Shown: one piece after another, positions 17,137 to 25,646 of the stretch | How positions within the stretch are numbered: the first letter of the stretch is position 1 | How the letters are laid out: the number at the start of each line of letters is the position of its first letter | DNA from: Myxococcota bacterium | Lineage (GTDB): Bacteria > Myxococcota_C > UBA6777 | Length of the DNA: 36,160 bases | NCBI GenBank assembly: GCA_023150835.1 | Contig: JAKLKB010000092.1 | Span: 1-36,160 of the forward strand | Direction of reading: 5' to 3' | Position numbers and translations under genes: made by a program | Notes under the pieces: model-generated | Database searches by the model: none | Seen by the model: only the letters and a program-made list of their open reading frames with translations | What the model was told of the DNA's origin: nothing

Positions 17137-17651
17137 AGGACTTAGGCCGTTGGATGGGTTTCGTGGGGTTTCACCCCACGCCCCACAAGGGAGCACAGCT
17201 CCCTTGACCCTGTGTTTGGCGAAGAGAGCGCAGGTTTCAAGACAACGACCCTGTCGCTTGGGCGTGTACAAACACGGCTTTTTTTGGCGACTGCGTAAGC
17301 CCTCGGCTCGTTCGGTGTCGCGCAGATGTCAGGGTCGTGCGGTCGGGCTGGTCAGTTTGCGCCTCCCCCATCTCAGGGCCATGCCCCACTACCACAGCCC
17401 GCTTGATCTTGCAAGAGCAGCCTGAAAAAATCCAAGCCTCTCAGCCTACTTTTTTTCTTCCACAACACAAACTCACGGCCCGCCCTTCCACGCAGACCCA
17501 CAAAAACCTCTTGACCTTTGCGCGTGTTCGTGGATATCCTCTCGCCTCCATACATCGCAACAGAGGTGACGGTACCCCACCAAGGGCCTATCCCCCCGCA
17601 TCTCCGCGCTGATCCCCTCGCCTCTCTCTCAAAAACAAAGGAACCGACGCT
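17137..17651. other. 515-bp divergent intergenic region with a dispersed repeat
   Basis: No gene is supported. 17157-17286 is copy A of the ~130-bp dispersed element. 17287-17636 shows nothing recognisable. AAAGGAA at 17637-17643 is the ribosome-binding site of the PHP-like gene. Confidence 0.5.
17157..17286 (+). repeat. ~130-bp dispersed structured element, copy A
   Basis: The element opens with two hairpins: CGTGGGG/CCCCACG (17162-17168 with 17174-17180) and AAGGGAGC/GCTCCCTT (17187-17194 with 17198-17205). It ends in a third, CGTGT-ACAA-ACACG (17263-17276), followed by GC and seven T, which looks like an intrinsic terminator. Copies B (26809-26940) and C (33928-34057, other strand) share the same order of blocks, including GGCGAAGAGA-CGCAGGTTT in A and C. 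Confidence 0.8.
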
Positions 17652-18629
17652 TTGCTGATCGATCTTCATGTTCAATCATCGCTTTCACAAACAGGAACCC
17701 TTGATCCCGAAGAGATCCTGTTGCGCGCCAAACAAATGGGCCTCGATGGTGTCGTCTTTACCGAAGATCAGCCCCACACCAGTTGGCGCGATATCAAAGA
17801 TGCCGCCGCTGACCACGGGATATCCGCCTTCTTTGGACTCAAACTCGCCACCCAAAAAGGCTACTTCTTGCTCTTTCTTCCCGACGCCAAACTCGTTGAA
17901 CCCAAAGCCTTGTTTCCGACATGGCACGATGAAAAAGATCCCTTCACCCTCAAAGAAGTCCAAGCCATCGCCCGCCGTGTCGGTGGAATCATCGCAGCAG
18001 CCCATCCTTACCATCTGCGCGTTCCCTTGCCCTCGGGTGATCGCATCTTCCAAGTTCGCGGACTCCAAGCCGTCGAAGTCCAAAACGGCTCCTGCTCCGC
18101 CCTGATCAACGACTTTGCCCTCGAAGCCGCCACCCTTCTTCGTATCCCCGGAATTGGCGGCAGCGGCACACGCGAAAGCCTCGAACAACTCGGCAAAAGC
18201 GCCACCCTCTTCTTGACCGAACCCTCCGACGAGGCCGAATTCATCGCTGCGTTCCGACCCGGCAACCTTTGGCCTATCCAATTCACCACCCAACCCACCC
18301 TCCGCAGCTTTGACCGCGACGAGCGCGATGAGCGTGGAGGCCGTGACGAGCGCGGCGGTCGTGGAGGCCGTGATGAGCGCGGCGGTCGTGGAGGCCGTGA
18401 CGAGCGTGGAGGCCGTGACGAGCGTGGAGGCCGTGACGAGCGTGGAGGCCGTGACGAGCGTGGAGGTCGTGGAGGCCGTGATGAGCGTGGGGGACGCGAT
18501 GAACGCGGGGGGCGCGATGAACGCGGGGGTCGTGGGGGGCGTGAGGGAGGGCGTGATGATCGTGGCGGTCGTGGGGGACGCGATGATCGTGGTGGACGCG
18601 GGGGCCGTGATTTCCGCTCCTCCCGCTGA
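17652..18629 (+). CDS. PHP-like protein with degenerate metal site and RGG-type tail
   Basis: The 325-aa protein uses TTG 17652 with AAAGGAA eight bases upstream. Residues 1-~215 follow the PHP fold: I-D-L-H6-V-Q8, V-F-T-E-D-Q40, A-A-A-H118-P-Y and G-G-S-G-T-R174. PHP enzymes use HxH, a TDH-type motif and GSDAH to bind metals; here the second His is Gln8, the TDH/TEH position is E-D-Q and DAH is G-T-R, so most ligands are missing and hydrolase activity is doubtful. Residues 221-325 are built almost only of D-E-R and G-G-R triplets, like eukaryotic RGG boxes that bind RNA. An RNA- or polyanion-binding role is inferred. Confidence 0.72.
   Translation: MLIDLHVQSSLSQTGTLDPEEILLRAKQMGLDGVVFTEDQPHTSWRDIKDAAADHGISAFFGLKLATQKGYFLLFLPDAKLVEPKALFPTWHDEKDPFTLKEVQAIARRVGGIIAAAHPYHLRVPLPSGDRIFQVRGLQAVEVQNGSCSALINDFALEAATLLRIPGIGGSGTRESLEQLGKSATLFLTEPSDEAEFIAAFRPGNLWPIQFTTQPTLRSFDRDERDERGGRDERGGRGGRDERGGRGGRDERGGRDERGGRDERGGRDERGGRGGRDERGGRDERGGRDERGGRGGREGGRDDRGGRGGRDDRGGRGGRDFRSSR
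18312..18620 (+). repeat. Triplet-structured low-complexity array encoding D-E-R/G-G-R units
   Basis: About 300 bp of short, irregular tandem repeats, mostly CGTGGAGGC and CGTGACGAG blocks of nine bases, encode the tail of the PHP-like protein. The array stays in frame to the stop codon. All other frames across it are also open, which produces spurious reading frames on both strands. Confidence 0.85.
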
Positions 18630-18679
18630 TGATGTCGCCCCGAACCATCGCGATTTGATGACCGTCACTCCCTCTGCTC

Positions 18680-18758
18680 ACGAACTCCAAAAGAAGTGTA
18701 CTCGTAGCGTGGTGGTGCTCCGCTGTAGCGGTCCTGCCTTCGGGCAGCCACATCCGAC
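18680..18758. repeat. ~78-bp repeat flanking the two-gene cassette (left copy)
   Basis: It starts ACGAACTCC and contains CTGCCTTCGGGCAG, a five-bp stem with a TTCG loop (18734-18747). It aligns over its length with 20021-20098 in the same orientation; the ACGAACTCC start, CTCG, the CTGT before the second half, and CGGGCAGCCA are shared. The two copies bracket the genes at 18866 and 19394. Confidence 0.6.
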
Positions 18759-18865
18759 CGCCCCGAGATGTTTCGCCTTTCTTTTTCCGTCGCAAACATT
18801 AAGGTGCAAACCAGAGTCTTTGATGGACTCACCAAAAACCACTTTGACGGACGAGGAGCCTTCGT

Positions 18866-19339
18866 ATGCAACCACACATCACAGAACGAGATTATGCGGT
18901 GCTTCGCGCAATGGGCTTCCCGTTGGCTACGGATTTTGAGGAGAGAAATCCATCACCGTACGACGTGATGGATGCTGTTTTTCGCGTATTGCGTTCCCCG
19001 ATCGCACGGTTGGTAGAGGCAGCGGCCCACGCCTTGGGAGAATTGGCAGGCAACGTAGACAGCAACGTACTGGTTCTCCCTCGGGACGAAAAAACGCTGC
19101 GCCGTTTGGGATTTGTATTGGACAGCCTCGCGCAACACCACGCCTCATCGGCAAACAAATCCGCACAATTGGCACAATGGGCACGCGAAGTAGAGAATCA
19201 TCTCCCTTCCCTTGGTGATGTTGAACCTCTGACGCTGACGAGCATCACAACAGCAGGGCGGCTACGCCGCCTCATTGAAAACGCAAGCAATGTGAACAAA
19301 AAATGGCATGTCTACGGTGTTTTAGAGCTAAGATTGTAA
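18866..19339 (+). CDS. Uncharacterised protein, first gene of a nucleotidyltransferase cassette
   Basis: The 157-aa protein starts at ATG 18866 after GAGGAG (18853-18858). It is mostly alpha-helical and soluble; no signal peptide, membrane segment or known motif is seen. There is no obvious DNA-binding helix-turn-helix. It lies 54 bp upstream of the nucleotidyltransferase-like gene on the same strand, the position often taken by an antitoxin or accessory protein, but that is only context. Base composition looks lower in GC than the neighbours, consistent with transfer. Confidence 0.65.
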   Translation: MQPHITERDYAVLRAMGFPLATDFEERNPSPYDVMDAVFRVLRSPIARLVEAAAHALGELAGNVDSNVLVLPRDEKTLRRLGFVLDSLAQHHASSANKSAQLAQWAREVENHLPSLGDVEPLTLTSITTAGRLRRLIENASNVNKKWHVYGVLELRL

Positions 19340-19393
19340 CGTTCTCATCGCAGAGAATTTGGCGCAGCCGCACAGGTCTTGTAGGTTTTTGCC

Positions 19394-19996
19394 ATGCCCC
19401 TTTTGCATACCCCCCAAACCCTCCTCACAAGAGACGCCAAAAGAATTCAGCGGTTTTTGATCGCAGTAGAACGCGAACTGCTTTCTCGCCACGACGCTGA
19501 TTTCCTCGCAAGCCAGAACCTGAAAGTAGTTGTGTATGGTTCTTGTGCCGTGTCTCTCTACCTCGGCGACGAAGCGGGAGAGAGCGACGTTTCCATGACA
19601 GACGACATCGATATCGCAGTAAGTTCTGGCGCAAAGCTTTTGCAAGAATGCTCTCCACAGATATCTCCGCCGCTTGAGATCAGGCAAAGCCAAGTCGAAA
19701 ATTGGCTCATCCACCCCGACTGGGAGGATAGAATCTTCGACGCAACTAGTTTACTCGGTTTGTCTTTCTTCCACGTCTTTCTTCTCCATCCGCTCGACCT
19801 TATCCTCACAAAGCTTGGGAGGTACTCTGAACGGGACGCTGAAGACTGTATCCGCTTGAATTCAAGATACATCAACGATTTTTCTTTCTTTCTCGCGATC
19901 TTAGATGAGGCTTTGGATTTCTTTGTCGAACACGCACCAAAGAAGGACGCCATCCGAAAGTACGCTCTTTTGGATCTATACAACGAAGCTCCGTGA
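19394..19996 (+). CDS. Nucleotidyltransferase-fold protein (DUF6036-like)
   Basis: The 200-aa protein carries the nucleotidyltransferase signature V-V-Y-G49-S50-C-A-V followed by T-D-D71-I-D73-I; the GS plus DxD pair are the nucleotide and metal-binding residues of this superfamily. A later H-P-L-D-L-I-L-T-K-L-G-R-Y-S-E-R-D-A-E-D block matches the DUF6036/AbiEii-like style. Members of these families include toxins of toxin-antitoxin and abortive-infection systems. Residues needed for catalysis appear present. The start ATG 19394 lacks a clear ribosome-binding site. With the preceding gene and the flanking repeats it may form a small mobile defence or toxin-antitoxin module (inference). Confidence 0.72.
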   Translation: MPLLHTPQTLLTRDAKRIQRFLIAVERELLSRHDADFLASQNLKVVVYGSCAVSLYLGDEAGESDVSMTDDIDIAVSSGAKLLQECSPQISPPLEIRQSQVENWLIHPDWEDRIFDATSLLGLSFFHVFLLHPLDLILTKLGRYSERDAEDCIRLNSRYINDFSFFLAILDEALDFFVEHAPKKDAIRKYALLDLYNEAP

Positions 19997-20020
19997 ACGC
20001 TTCCTCTGGGCGTAGCGCGT

Positions 20021-20098
20021 ACGAACTCCGAAAAAAATGGCTCGACACGTCACAGCGATCCACTGTGACCGCCCTGTTCTCGGGCAGCCAAACCCCAC
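20021..20098. repeat. ~78-bp repeat flanking the two-gene cassette (right copy)
   Basis: Same-orientation relative of 18680-18758. It starts ACGAACTCC and ends near CTCGGGCAGCCA. TCACAG and CTGTGA (around 20050-20068) can pair here, whereas the left copy forms CCGC/GCGG at this point, so a stem is kept although its sequence differs. It begins 25 bp after the nucleotidyltransferase stop. Confidence 0.6.
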
Positions 20099-20223
20099 TA
20101 CCCTCACCTCACGAATCACCCACCCTCAAGATACCCTAGAAGCTGTTGCGTTGTGGCGCATTTCGGGCTACAAACAACCCCACGCTGAAGAAACACCACA
20201 GAAAGAACTTTGGAGGAAGAAAA

Positions 20224-23200
20224 ATGCGTGAACAACGGCCCAACGGGCTTCGATGGATGGTAGGGTTGTGTGGGCTGTTGATGGGCTGGCCGACGGCGTG
20301 TGGGGGCGAACAGGCCGAATGCAAGGACGGGATCCAAGTCAGCGAGTACAACACCAGCGGCCTCAAGTGTACAAAGCCTTGTGATTGCAGCAACCTCAAG
20401 TTTGAAGGCTACTGCATCAGCGGCACTTGTGTTTCCAATCCCCGCAATCCTGCCCAACGCAAGGGCGAGATCCGCTCCTGCAAGCTCTTGCAAAAAGTCG
20501 GAACCTGTGCGTGGGGACAACAAGAAGCCCAACCTGCCCCGCTCACGGAGCTTGTGTGGGGCGACTGCAAAGCCGAACAAGTCGGCCCGAACTTTCCCGA
20601 AGACACCAAAGAACGCTGTTTGGATGGCGTCGACAATGATTGCGACGGTCTAACCGATCTCGATGACTCCAAATGCAACGCCTATTGTGTGCCCAAACAA
20701 ACCACGGCCTGCTACACCGCAGACCCCAAGACCCTCCACGTCGGCCCTTGTCGACCGGGCCTTAAGACCTGCAAAGAAGACAATACGTGGGGTCCATGCG
20801 TTGGCGAGAAAGTCCCCGGCAAAGAGTTCTGCAACAACCAAGACGACGACTGCAACGGCCTGATCGACGACGGATTGGACGGATGCACCGCTCAATCCTG
20901 CCAAAATGACGAGCAGCGTGGTTGTTATCCCGAAGTGGTGGGCTGTGTACTCGAAACCATCGCTCAAGATATCGTGCGTTTTCGCTGTCAAGGCGCTTGC
21001 ATCGCGGGGATTCAGACTTGCCGCAACGGTTCGTGGGGGGCATGCGAAAAAAAGGTCGGACCCACCGCCGAGATCTGCGATGGGATCGACAACAACTGCG
21101 ATGGTGCGGTCGATGAAGGCTGCTTGTGCGAAGCAGGCAAACAGCAAGCCTGTTCTCTCGGCCCACAAAACAAAGCGGTCGGCGAGTGTGTCCTCGGAAA
21201 GCAGACGTGCGTCGGTGGAAAGTGGGGGGCATGTGAAGGCGCAAAAGCTCCAAGCATCGAGTATTGCAACAAACAAGACGACGATTGCGACGGTCAGATC
21301 GACAACCATTGCGTCTGCACGCAAGACAAAGATTGCGAACAGGGCTTGCTTTGCTTGTTGGGTTCTTGCCGCAAAAGGATCTGCCCGAGTGGACAGAGCG
21401 ATTGTGGCGAGACCTGCGCCGATCTCAACAGCAGTAGCGCGCATTGTGGGGCTTGCAACAATGCTTGCACAGAGGGGCGTGAATGCGTCAAAGGGGCTTG
21501 TCAATGCCCGAAGGGAGGGATGTTTTGCGAAGGGGCGTGTGTGGACGCACAGACTTCTGCGGCGCACTGTGGGGCTTGCGGGAAAGCCTGCGCTTCGCCG
21601 CGTACGTGCGAGCAAGGGATCTGTGTTTGCCCTGCGGCACAGAGCTTTTGTGGGGAAGGCTGCATAGCCACGAACACCTCGAACCAACATTGCGGAGCGT
21701 GCAACAATGCTTGCCTTGGGCCAAAGACGTGTGTAGGAGGCAAGTGTACTTGCCCAAGCGGGCAAGACGATTGTGGAAGCGGATGTATCGAACTGATCGA
21801 GAATACGCATTGCGGAGCGTGCAACAACGCCTGCCAAAACGGCCAAACCTGCCAAAACAGGCAATGTACTTGCCCAAGCGGAAAAACGGCGTGCGGAGGC
21901 GTGTGCATCGACACACAGACTTCTGCGGCGCACTGTGGGGCTTGTGGAAAGGCTTGTGGTGTCGGGCTTGTGTGCAAGGCAGGCCAATGCGAACAACCGC
22001 TGCTCCTCGCGGCAGGCAGCCGATATGCTTGTGCGGTGACGGATTGTAATGCCTTGACGTGTTGGGGCGCAAACGACAAGGGTCAGCTCGGCATCGCGGT
22101 ATCATGCCTTGCCTGCCCTCCAACCCCCGTGGCGCTGCCCTCTGGGCTGCGTCTCATTCAGGTGGCCGCAGGAGACGCTTTCACCTGCGCGCTTTTTTCC
22201 GATGGTAGCGTTCGCTGCTGGGGAGAGAACAGCTCCGGCCAACTCGGTTATGGTGACACCACAAACCACGCAACGCCTAAGGCCAACGCGATCAACTTGG
22301 GAGCGGGCCGCAGCGCCAAATCCATCGCAACGGGTTCATCCCATACCTGCGCGATCTTGGACGACGACAGCGTCAAATGTTGGGGAAACAACCAACGCGG
22401 ACAACTCGGAGAAGGCAACACCTCCCAACGCAATGCCCCTCCTGCCACCGCGATCAACTTGGGAGCGGGCCGCAGCGCCAAGTCCATTACAGCGGGCTTT
22501 CGACACACCTGCGCGATATTAGACGACAACAGCGTCAAGTGCTGGGGCGCCAACGATTTCGGGGCACTCGGCTACGGCGACACCACCCAACGCAACGCCC
22601 CCGATACCAACGTGATCAACTTGGGGACAGGTCGCAGCGCCAAGTCCATCGCAGTAGGTTATAGCCATACTTGCGCGATATTAGACGACAACAGCGTTAA
22701 GTGCTGGGGATACAACATCGACGGGCGACTCGGCTACGGCGATACCACAGACCGCAAAGCCCCCGACACCACCGTGATCAACTTGGGAACGGGCCGCAGC
22801 GCAAAGTCCATCCATGCGGGCTCATGGCACACTTGTGTGCTGCTGGACGATAACAGCGTCAAGTGTTGGGGAGCCAACTCCTTCGGGCAACTCGGCTACG
22901 GCGACACCACAAACCGCAAAGCCCCCGACGCCAACGCCGTAAATCTCGGAGCAGGCCGAACCGCCAAGGCTATCGTTGCTGGAGGGGCTTTTATATGCGC
23001 ACACCTCGATGATGGAACTCTCCGATGTTGGGGAGACAACGATATGGCACAAGTCGAGTACACCACACGGGTATATGCAACCCAACCAAGCACGCTGCCT
23101 TTGGTGCTTGGACAGATCCGCTGCGGGGGGACTTGTGCCGATGCCTTTGTGACAAGCCGTTGTGGGGCCTGTCAAACCGCCTGTCAAATCAACCAGATCT

Positions 23201-24348
23201 GCGCCAATGGCCGCTGTGTCTGGAGATATCAACAAGTCGCAGCGGGAAGTTCTCACACCTGCACGCTGTTTTCCGATGGTAGCGCTCGCTGCTGGGGAGG
23301 GAACTCGTCGGGCCAACTCGGTTATGGCGACACCACAAACCGCGCAACGCCTGATACGAAGGCGATCATCTTGGGGACAGGACGCAGCGCAAAGTCCATC
23401 ACTACGGGCTTTCATACGTGCGCACTCTTAGACAACAACAGCGTCAAATGTTGGGGAGATAACAATAACGGCCAACTCGGCTACGGCGACACCACAGACC
23501 GAAACGCTCCCGACGCGAACGCCATCAACTTGGGAACAGGCCGCAGCGCAAAGTCCACCGCTGTAGGTATAAATCACACGTGCGCGCTGTTGGACAACAG
23601 CAGCGTCAAGTGTTGGGGAGCCAACTCCTTCGGGCAACTCGGCTACGGCGACATCACAGACCGCAACGCCCCCGACACCAACGCCGTAAATCTCGGAGTA
23701 GGCCGCAGCGCAAAGTCCGTCGCTGCGGGGTCCCAGCATAGCTGCGCGATCTTAGACAACGACACCATCAAGTGCTGGGGAGCTAACTCCTTCGGGCAAC
23801 TCGGCTACGGCGACGCCACAAACCGCAACGCCCCAGACGCGAACGTGATCAACTTGGGAGCAGGCCGCAGCGCGAAATCTATCGCGGCTGGCGCGTACCA
23901 TTCCTGCGCTGTCTTGGACAACAACACCGTCAAGTGCTGGGGGTACAACAACAACGGTCGGCTCGGTTACGGCGACACCACAAACCGAAACGCTCCCGAC
24001 GCGAACGCGATCAGCTTGGGAGCAGGCCGCAGCGCAAAGTCCATCTTCGTAGGTACTGCCCATACATGCGCGATCTTGGACGACAGCAGTGTTAAATGCT
24101 GGGGAGACAACACCAAAGGCCAACTCGGCTACGGCGACACCACAAACCGCAACGCCCCAGGCGTGAACGCGATCAACTTGGGGACGGGCCGCAGCGCGAA
24201 GTCCCTCACAGCGGGTTCTAGCCATACCTGCGCGATCTTGGACGACGACAGCGTCAAATGTTGGGGAGGCGGCGATAGCAGCCAACTCGGATACGGCGAC
24301 AAAACAAGCCGCAACGCCCCAAGTATCGACGCACTTCGTTATCCTTGA
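20224..24348 (+). CDS. Large lipoprotein with MopE-type, Stig1-like and 14 RCC1-like repeats
   Basis: The 1374-aa protein starts at ATG 20224 with GGAGG at 20212-20216. A signal peptide ends P-T-A-C26, a probable lipidated Cys. Four MopE-type putative metal-binding motifs begin at Cys132, Cys203, Cys285 and Cys348 (pattern C-x-G-x-D-N-D-C-D-G). Residues ~386-592 are Stig1-like Cys repeats (H-C-G-A-C-N-N-A-C; C-P-S-G-x-x-x-C-G). From ~596 come RCC1-like 54-aa units (H-T-C-A-I-L-D-D-x-S-V-K-C-W-G, then G-Q-L-G-Y-G-D-T-T-N-R). Seven units are followed by a short Cys insert (~960-1000) and seven more to the end, so two seven-bladed propellers are predicted. Surface binding or adhesion is likely; the ligand is unknown. 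Confidence 0.85.
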   Translation: MREQRPNGLRWMVGLCGLLMGWPTACGGEQAECKDGIQVSEYNTSGLKCTKPCDCSNLKFEGYCISGTCVSNPRNPAQRKGEIRSCKLLQKVGTCAWGQQEAQPAPLTELVWGDCKAEQVGPNFPEDTKERCLDGVDNDCDGLTDLDDSKCNAYCVPKQTTACYTADPKTLHVGPCRPGLKTCKEDNTWGPCVGEKVPGKEFCNNQDDDCNGLIDDGLDGCTAQSCQNDEQRGCYPEVVGCVLETIAQDIVRFRCQGACIAGIQTCRNGSWGACEKKVGPTAEICDGIDNNCDGAVDEGCLCEAGKQQACSLGPQNKAVGECVLGKQTCVGGKWGACEGAKAPSIEYCNKQDDDCDGQIDNHCVCTQDKDCEQGLLCLLGSCRKRICPSGQSDCGETCADLNSSSAHCGACNNACTEGRECVKGACQCPKGGMFCEGACVDAQTSAAHCGACGKACASPRTCEQGICVCPAAQSFCGEGCIATNTSNQHCGACNNACLGPKTCVGGKCTCPSGQDDCGSGCIELIENTHCGACNNACQNGQTCQNRQCTCPSGKTACGGVCIDTQTSAAHCGACGKACGVGLVCKAGQCEQPLLLAAGSRYACAVTDCNALTCWGANDKGQLGIAVSCLACPPTPVALPSGLRLIQVAAGDAFTCALFSDGSVRCWGENSSGQLGYGDTTNHATPKANAINLGAGRSAKSIATGSSHTCAILDDDSVKCWGNNQRGQLGEGNTSQRNAPPATAINLGAGRSAKSITAGFRHTCAILDDNSVKCWGANDFGALGYGDTTQRNAPDTNVINLGTGRSAKSIAVGYSHTCAILDDNSVKCWGYNIDGRLGYGDTTDRKAPDTTVINLGTGRSAKSIHAGSWHTCVLLDDNSVKCWGANSFGQLGYGDTTNRKAPDANAVNLGAGRTAKAIVAGGAFICAHLDDGTLRCWGDNDMAQVEYTTRVYATQPSTLPLVLGQIRCGGTCADAFVTSRCGACQTACQINQICANGRCVWRYQQVAAGSSHTCTLFSDGSARCWGGNSSGQLGYGDTTNRATPDTKAIILGTGRSAKSITTGFHTCALLDNNSVKCWGDNNNGQLGYGDTTDRNAPDANAINLGTGRSAKSTAVGINHTCALLDNSSVKCWGANSFGQLGYGDITDRNAPDTNAVNLGVGRSAKSVAAGSQHSCAILDNDTIKCWGANSFGQLGYGDATNRNAPDANVINLGAGRSAKSIAAGAYHSCAVLDNNTVKCWGYNNNGRLGYGDTTNRNAPDANAISLGAGRSAKSIFVGTAHTCAILDDSSVKCWGDNTKGQLGYGDTTNRNAPGVNAINLGTGRSAKSLTAGSSHTCAILDDDSVKCWGGGDSSQLGYGDKTSRNAPSIDALRYP
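22200..24345 (+). repeat. 162-bp in-frame tandem repeats encoding RCC1-like blades
   Basis: Repeated 162-bp units (for example the stretch from ACCTGCGCGATCTTGGACGA to the next such site) are nearly identical at the DNA level. They fall into two arrays, ~22200-23030 and ~23250-24345, separated by a non-repeat Cys-rich insert. The high identity suggests gene conversion or recent duplication, and makes this region prone to assembly collapse. Confidence 0.85.
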
Positions 24349-24406
24349 AAGGCAAAGGCAGCGAACAGTTCGATAGGGACGCAAGGATGAGAGTGCGGGA
24401 GAAGAG

Positions 24407-25450
24407 TTAGGACCGGGGGGAAGAGGAAGAGAGGCGCTTGGCGAGGGGGATCAGTAGAAGGGCAAGCAAGAGCAGCAAGACGGAGATCAGTTGGCCCCAT
24501 GTGAAGATATCGGGGCCTTCGGCAGATCGGACGAAGTCGACTTCAAAGAGGAAGCCGCGCACGATATCGCCGCGAAAGATCTCGATAAAAAACCGCACAA
24601 AGGCATAAAGGATCAGATAAGCGATCACGACTTGGCCGTGAAAGCGTTTGTTGTGGCGAATCCACAGCAAGACGAAAAAGATGGCGAGTGTTGCGAGCGC
24701 TTCGTAAAGCTGCGTGGGGTGGATGTGTCCCTTGAGTCCGACACTTGCGGGAAACGACACAGCCCACGGAAGATCCGTCGCTTTGCCATAACAGCACCCC
24801 GCCGAAAAACAGCCGATTCGCCCGAAGAATTGGCCCAAAGCCACCACAGGAACGACCGTATCCGCAAGCAAAAAGAAGCCGAGCTTTTGACTGCGAACAA
24901 ACAGAGCCGTTGCGATCAAACCGCCGATCAATCCGCCATGAAAGACCAAGCCACCTTCCCAGATACGAAACAGCTTGGCGTTGTAAAAGGGCGTGGTGGC
25001 CTTGAGGTTCGGCCAATACGTCGTATTCCACTCGGTGATGATAAACAGAACACGCGAACCCACCATCGAAGCGATCAACACCCAAAAAGCAAGGTCAAGG
25101 ACTTGATCGGGCGCAACGCCCACACGACGGCCCTCTCGGATCGTCAGCGCGATGCCAAAGATAAACCCCAGCGAGATCATCACACCATACGTATGCAGCT
25201 TGATCTCGCCCAGATACACGAGGCCCACAAGCGCCAACCCCGCCCCAAAGATCAAACTCGTGGTGGTGGTGATCCAGCCCGCTGTTCGGCGCTCTGTCGC
25301 ACGCTCAGGATCCGTGGCCCACAGATAGGCCACAAACGAGATCCCAAACAACACCGCCATCAGCTTCCATTGGGCAAACAGCCACGAACCCGGGCCAGCA
25401 AATCCCGACCAAGACGACGGCACTTTCCACTCAATTAAGATCTGGTACAT
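24407..25450 (-). CDS. lgt: Prolipoprotein diacylglyceryl transferase
   Basis: The 347-aa integral membrane protein transfers diacylglycerol from phosphatidylglycerol to the lipobox Cys of prolipoproteins. Family marks are present: K-L-H-T-Y-G-V (84-90), GGLVFH171GGLIGG, G-R211-I-G-C-F-S-A-G-C-C-Y-G and H-P-T-Q-L-Y-E-A. His171 and Arg211 match the conserved His103 and Arg143 of E. coli Lgt. There is one extra N-terminal membrane segment before the HTYG motif. The start is ATG 25450 with AAAGAG upstream. It is last in a same-strand cluster with a second lgt-like and two lspA-like genes. Confidence 0.92.
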   Translation of the reverse strand: MYQILIEWKVPSSWSGFAGPGSWLFAQWKLMAVLFGISFVAYLWATDPERATERRTAGWITTTTSLIFGAGLALVGLVYLGEIKLHTYGVMISLGFIFGIALTIREGRRVGVAPDQVLDLAFWVLIASMVGSRVLFIITEWNTTYWPNLKATTPFYNAKLFRIWEGGLVFHGGLIGGLIATALFVRSQKLGFFLLADTVVPVVALGQFFGRIGCFSAGCCYGKATDLPWAVSFPASVGLKGHIHPTQLYEALATLAIFFVLLWIRHNKRFHGQVVIAYLILYAFVRFFIEIFRGDIVRGFLFEVDFVRSAEGPDIFTWGQLISVLLLLLALLLIPLAKRLSSSSPRS

Positions 25451-25504
25451 CGAAGCTCTTTCTTTTGGACCGATACGAAATCCGCCCCTTGTGTAAACGG
25501 AAGA

Positions 25505-25548
25505 TGTAGGGGCAGCCACAGGGGGCTGCCCAACAACAGGGCGTCTAC
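25505..25548 (-). repeat. Dispersed ~43-bp palindromic element, copy 2
   Basis: Read on the minus strand it starts GTAGACGCCC and ends GGCTGCCCCTAC, matching copy 1 at 8539-8580 at both ends. It sits in the gap between the two lgt-like genes. Such GTAGGGGC-type palindromes resemble REP-like intergenic repeats. Confidence 0.7.
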
Positions 25549-25646
25549 AGCGGATCGCACCGACCCTTCAAGCACACTTTTCTCGGAGATCGTATGACAC
25601 CGTAAAAACAAAGGCGCAAAAGGCGCGGAGATTCGGGATGGAGGGC

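Noticed and set aside
18310-18600. CRISPR-like array
   Set aside because: Repeat units are 9-18 bp and contiguous without unique spacers, and they are in frame with a gene. No CRISPR array was seen anywhere in the window.
17685-18668. Minus-strand Thr/Ala/Ser-rich frame over the PHP-like gene
   Set aside because: Produced by the triplet-structured tail; the + frame has PHP motifs.
20650-21996. Minus-strand frame opposite the MopE/Stig1 region
   Set aside because: Antisense of Cys-rich repeats; no start signal or family match.
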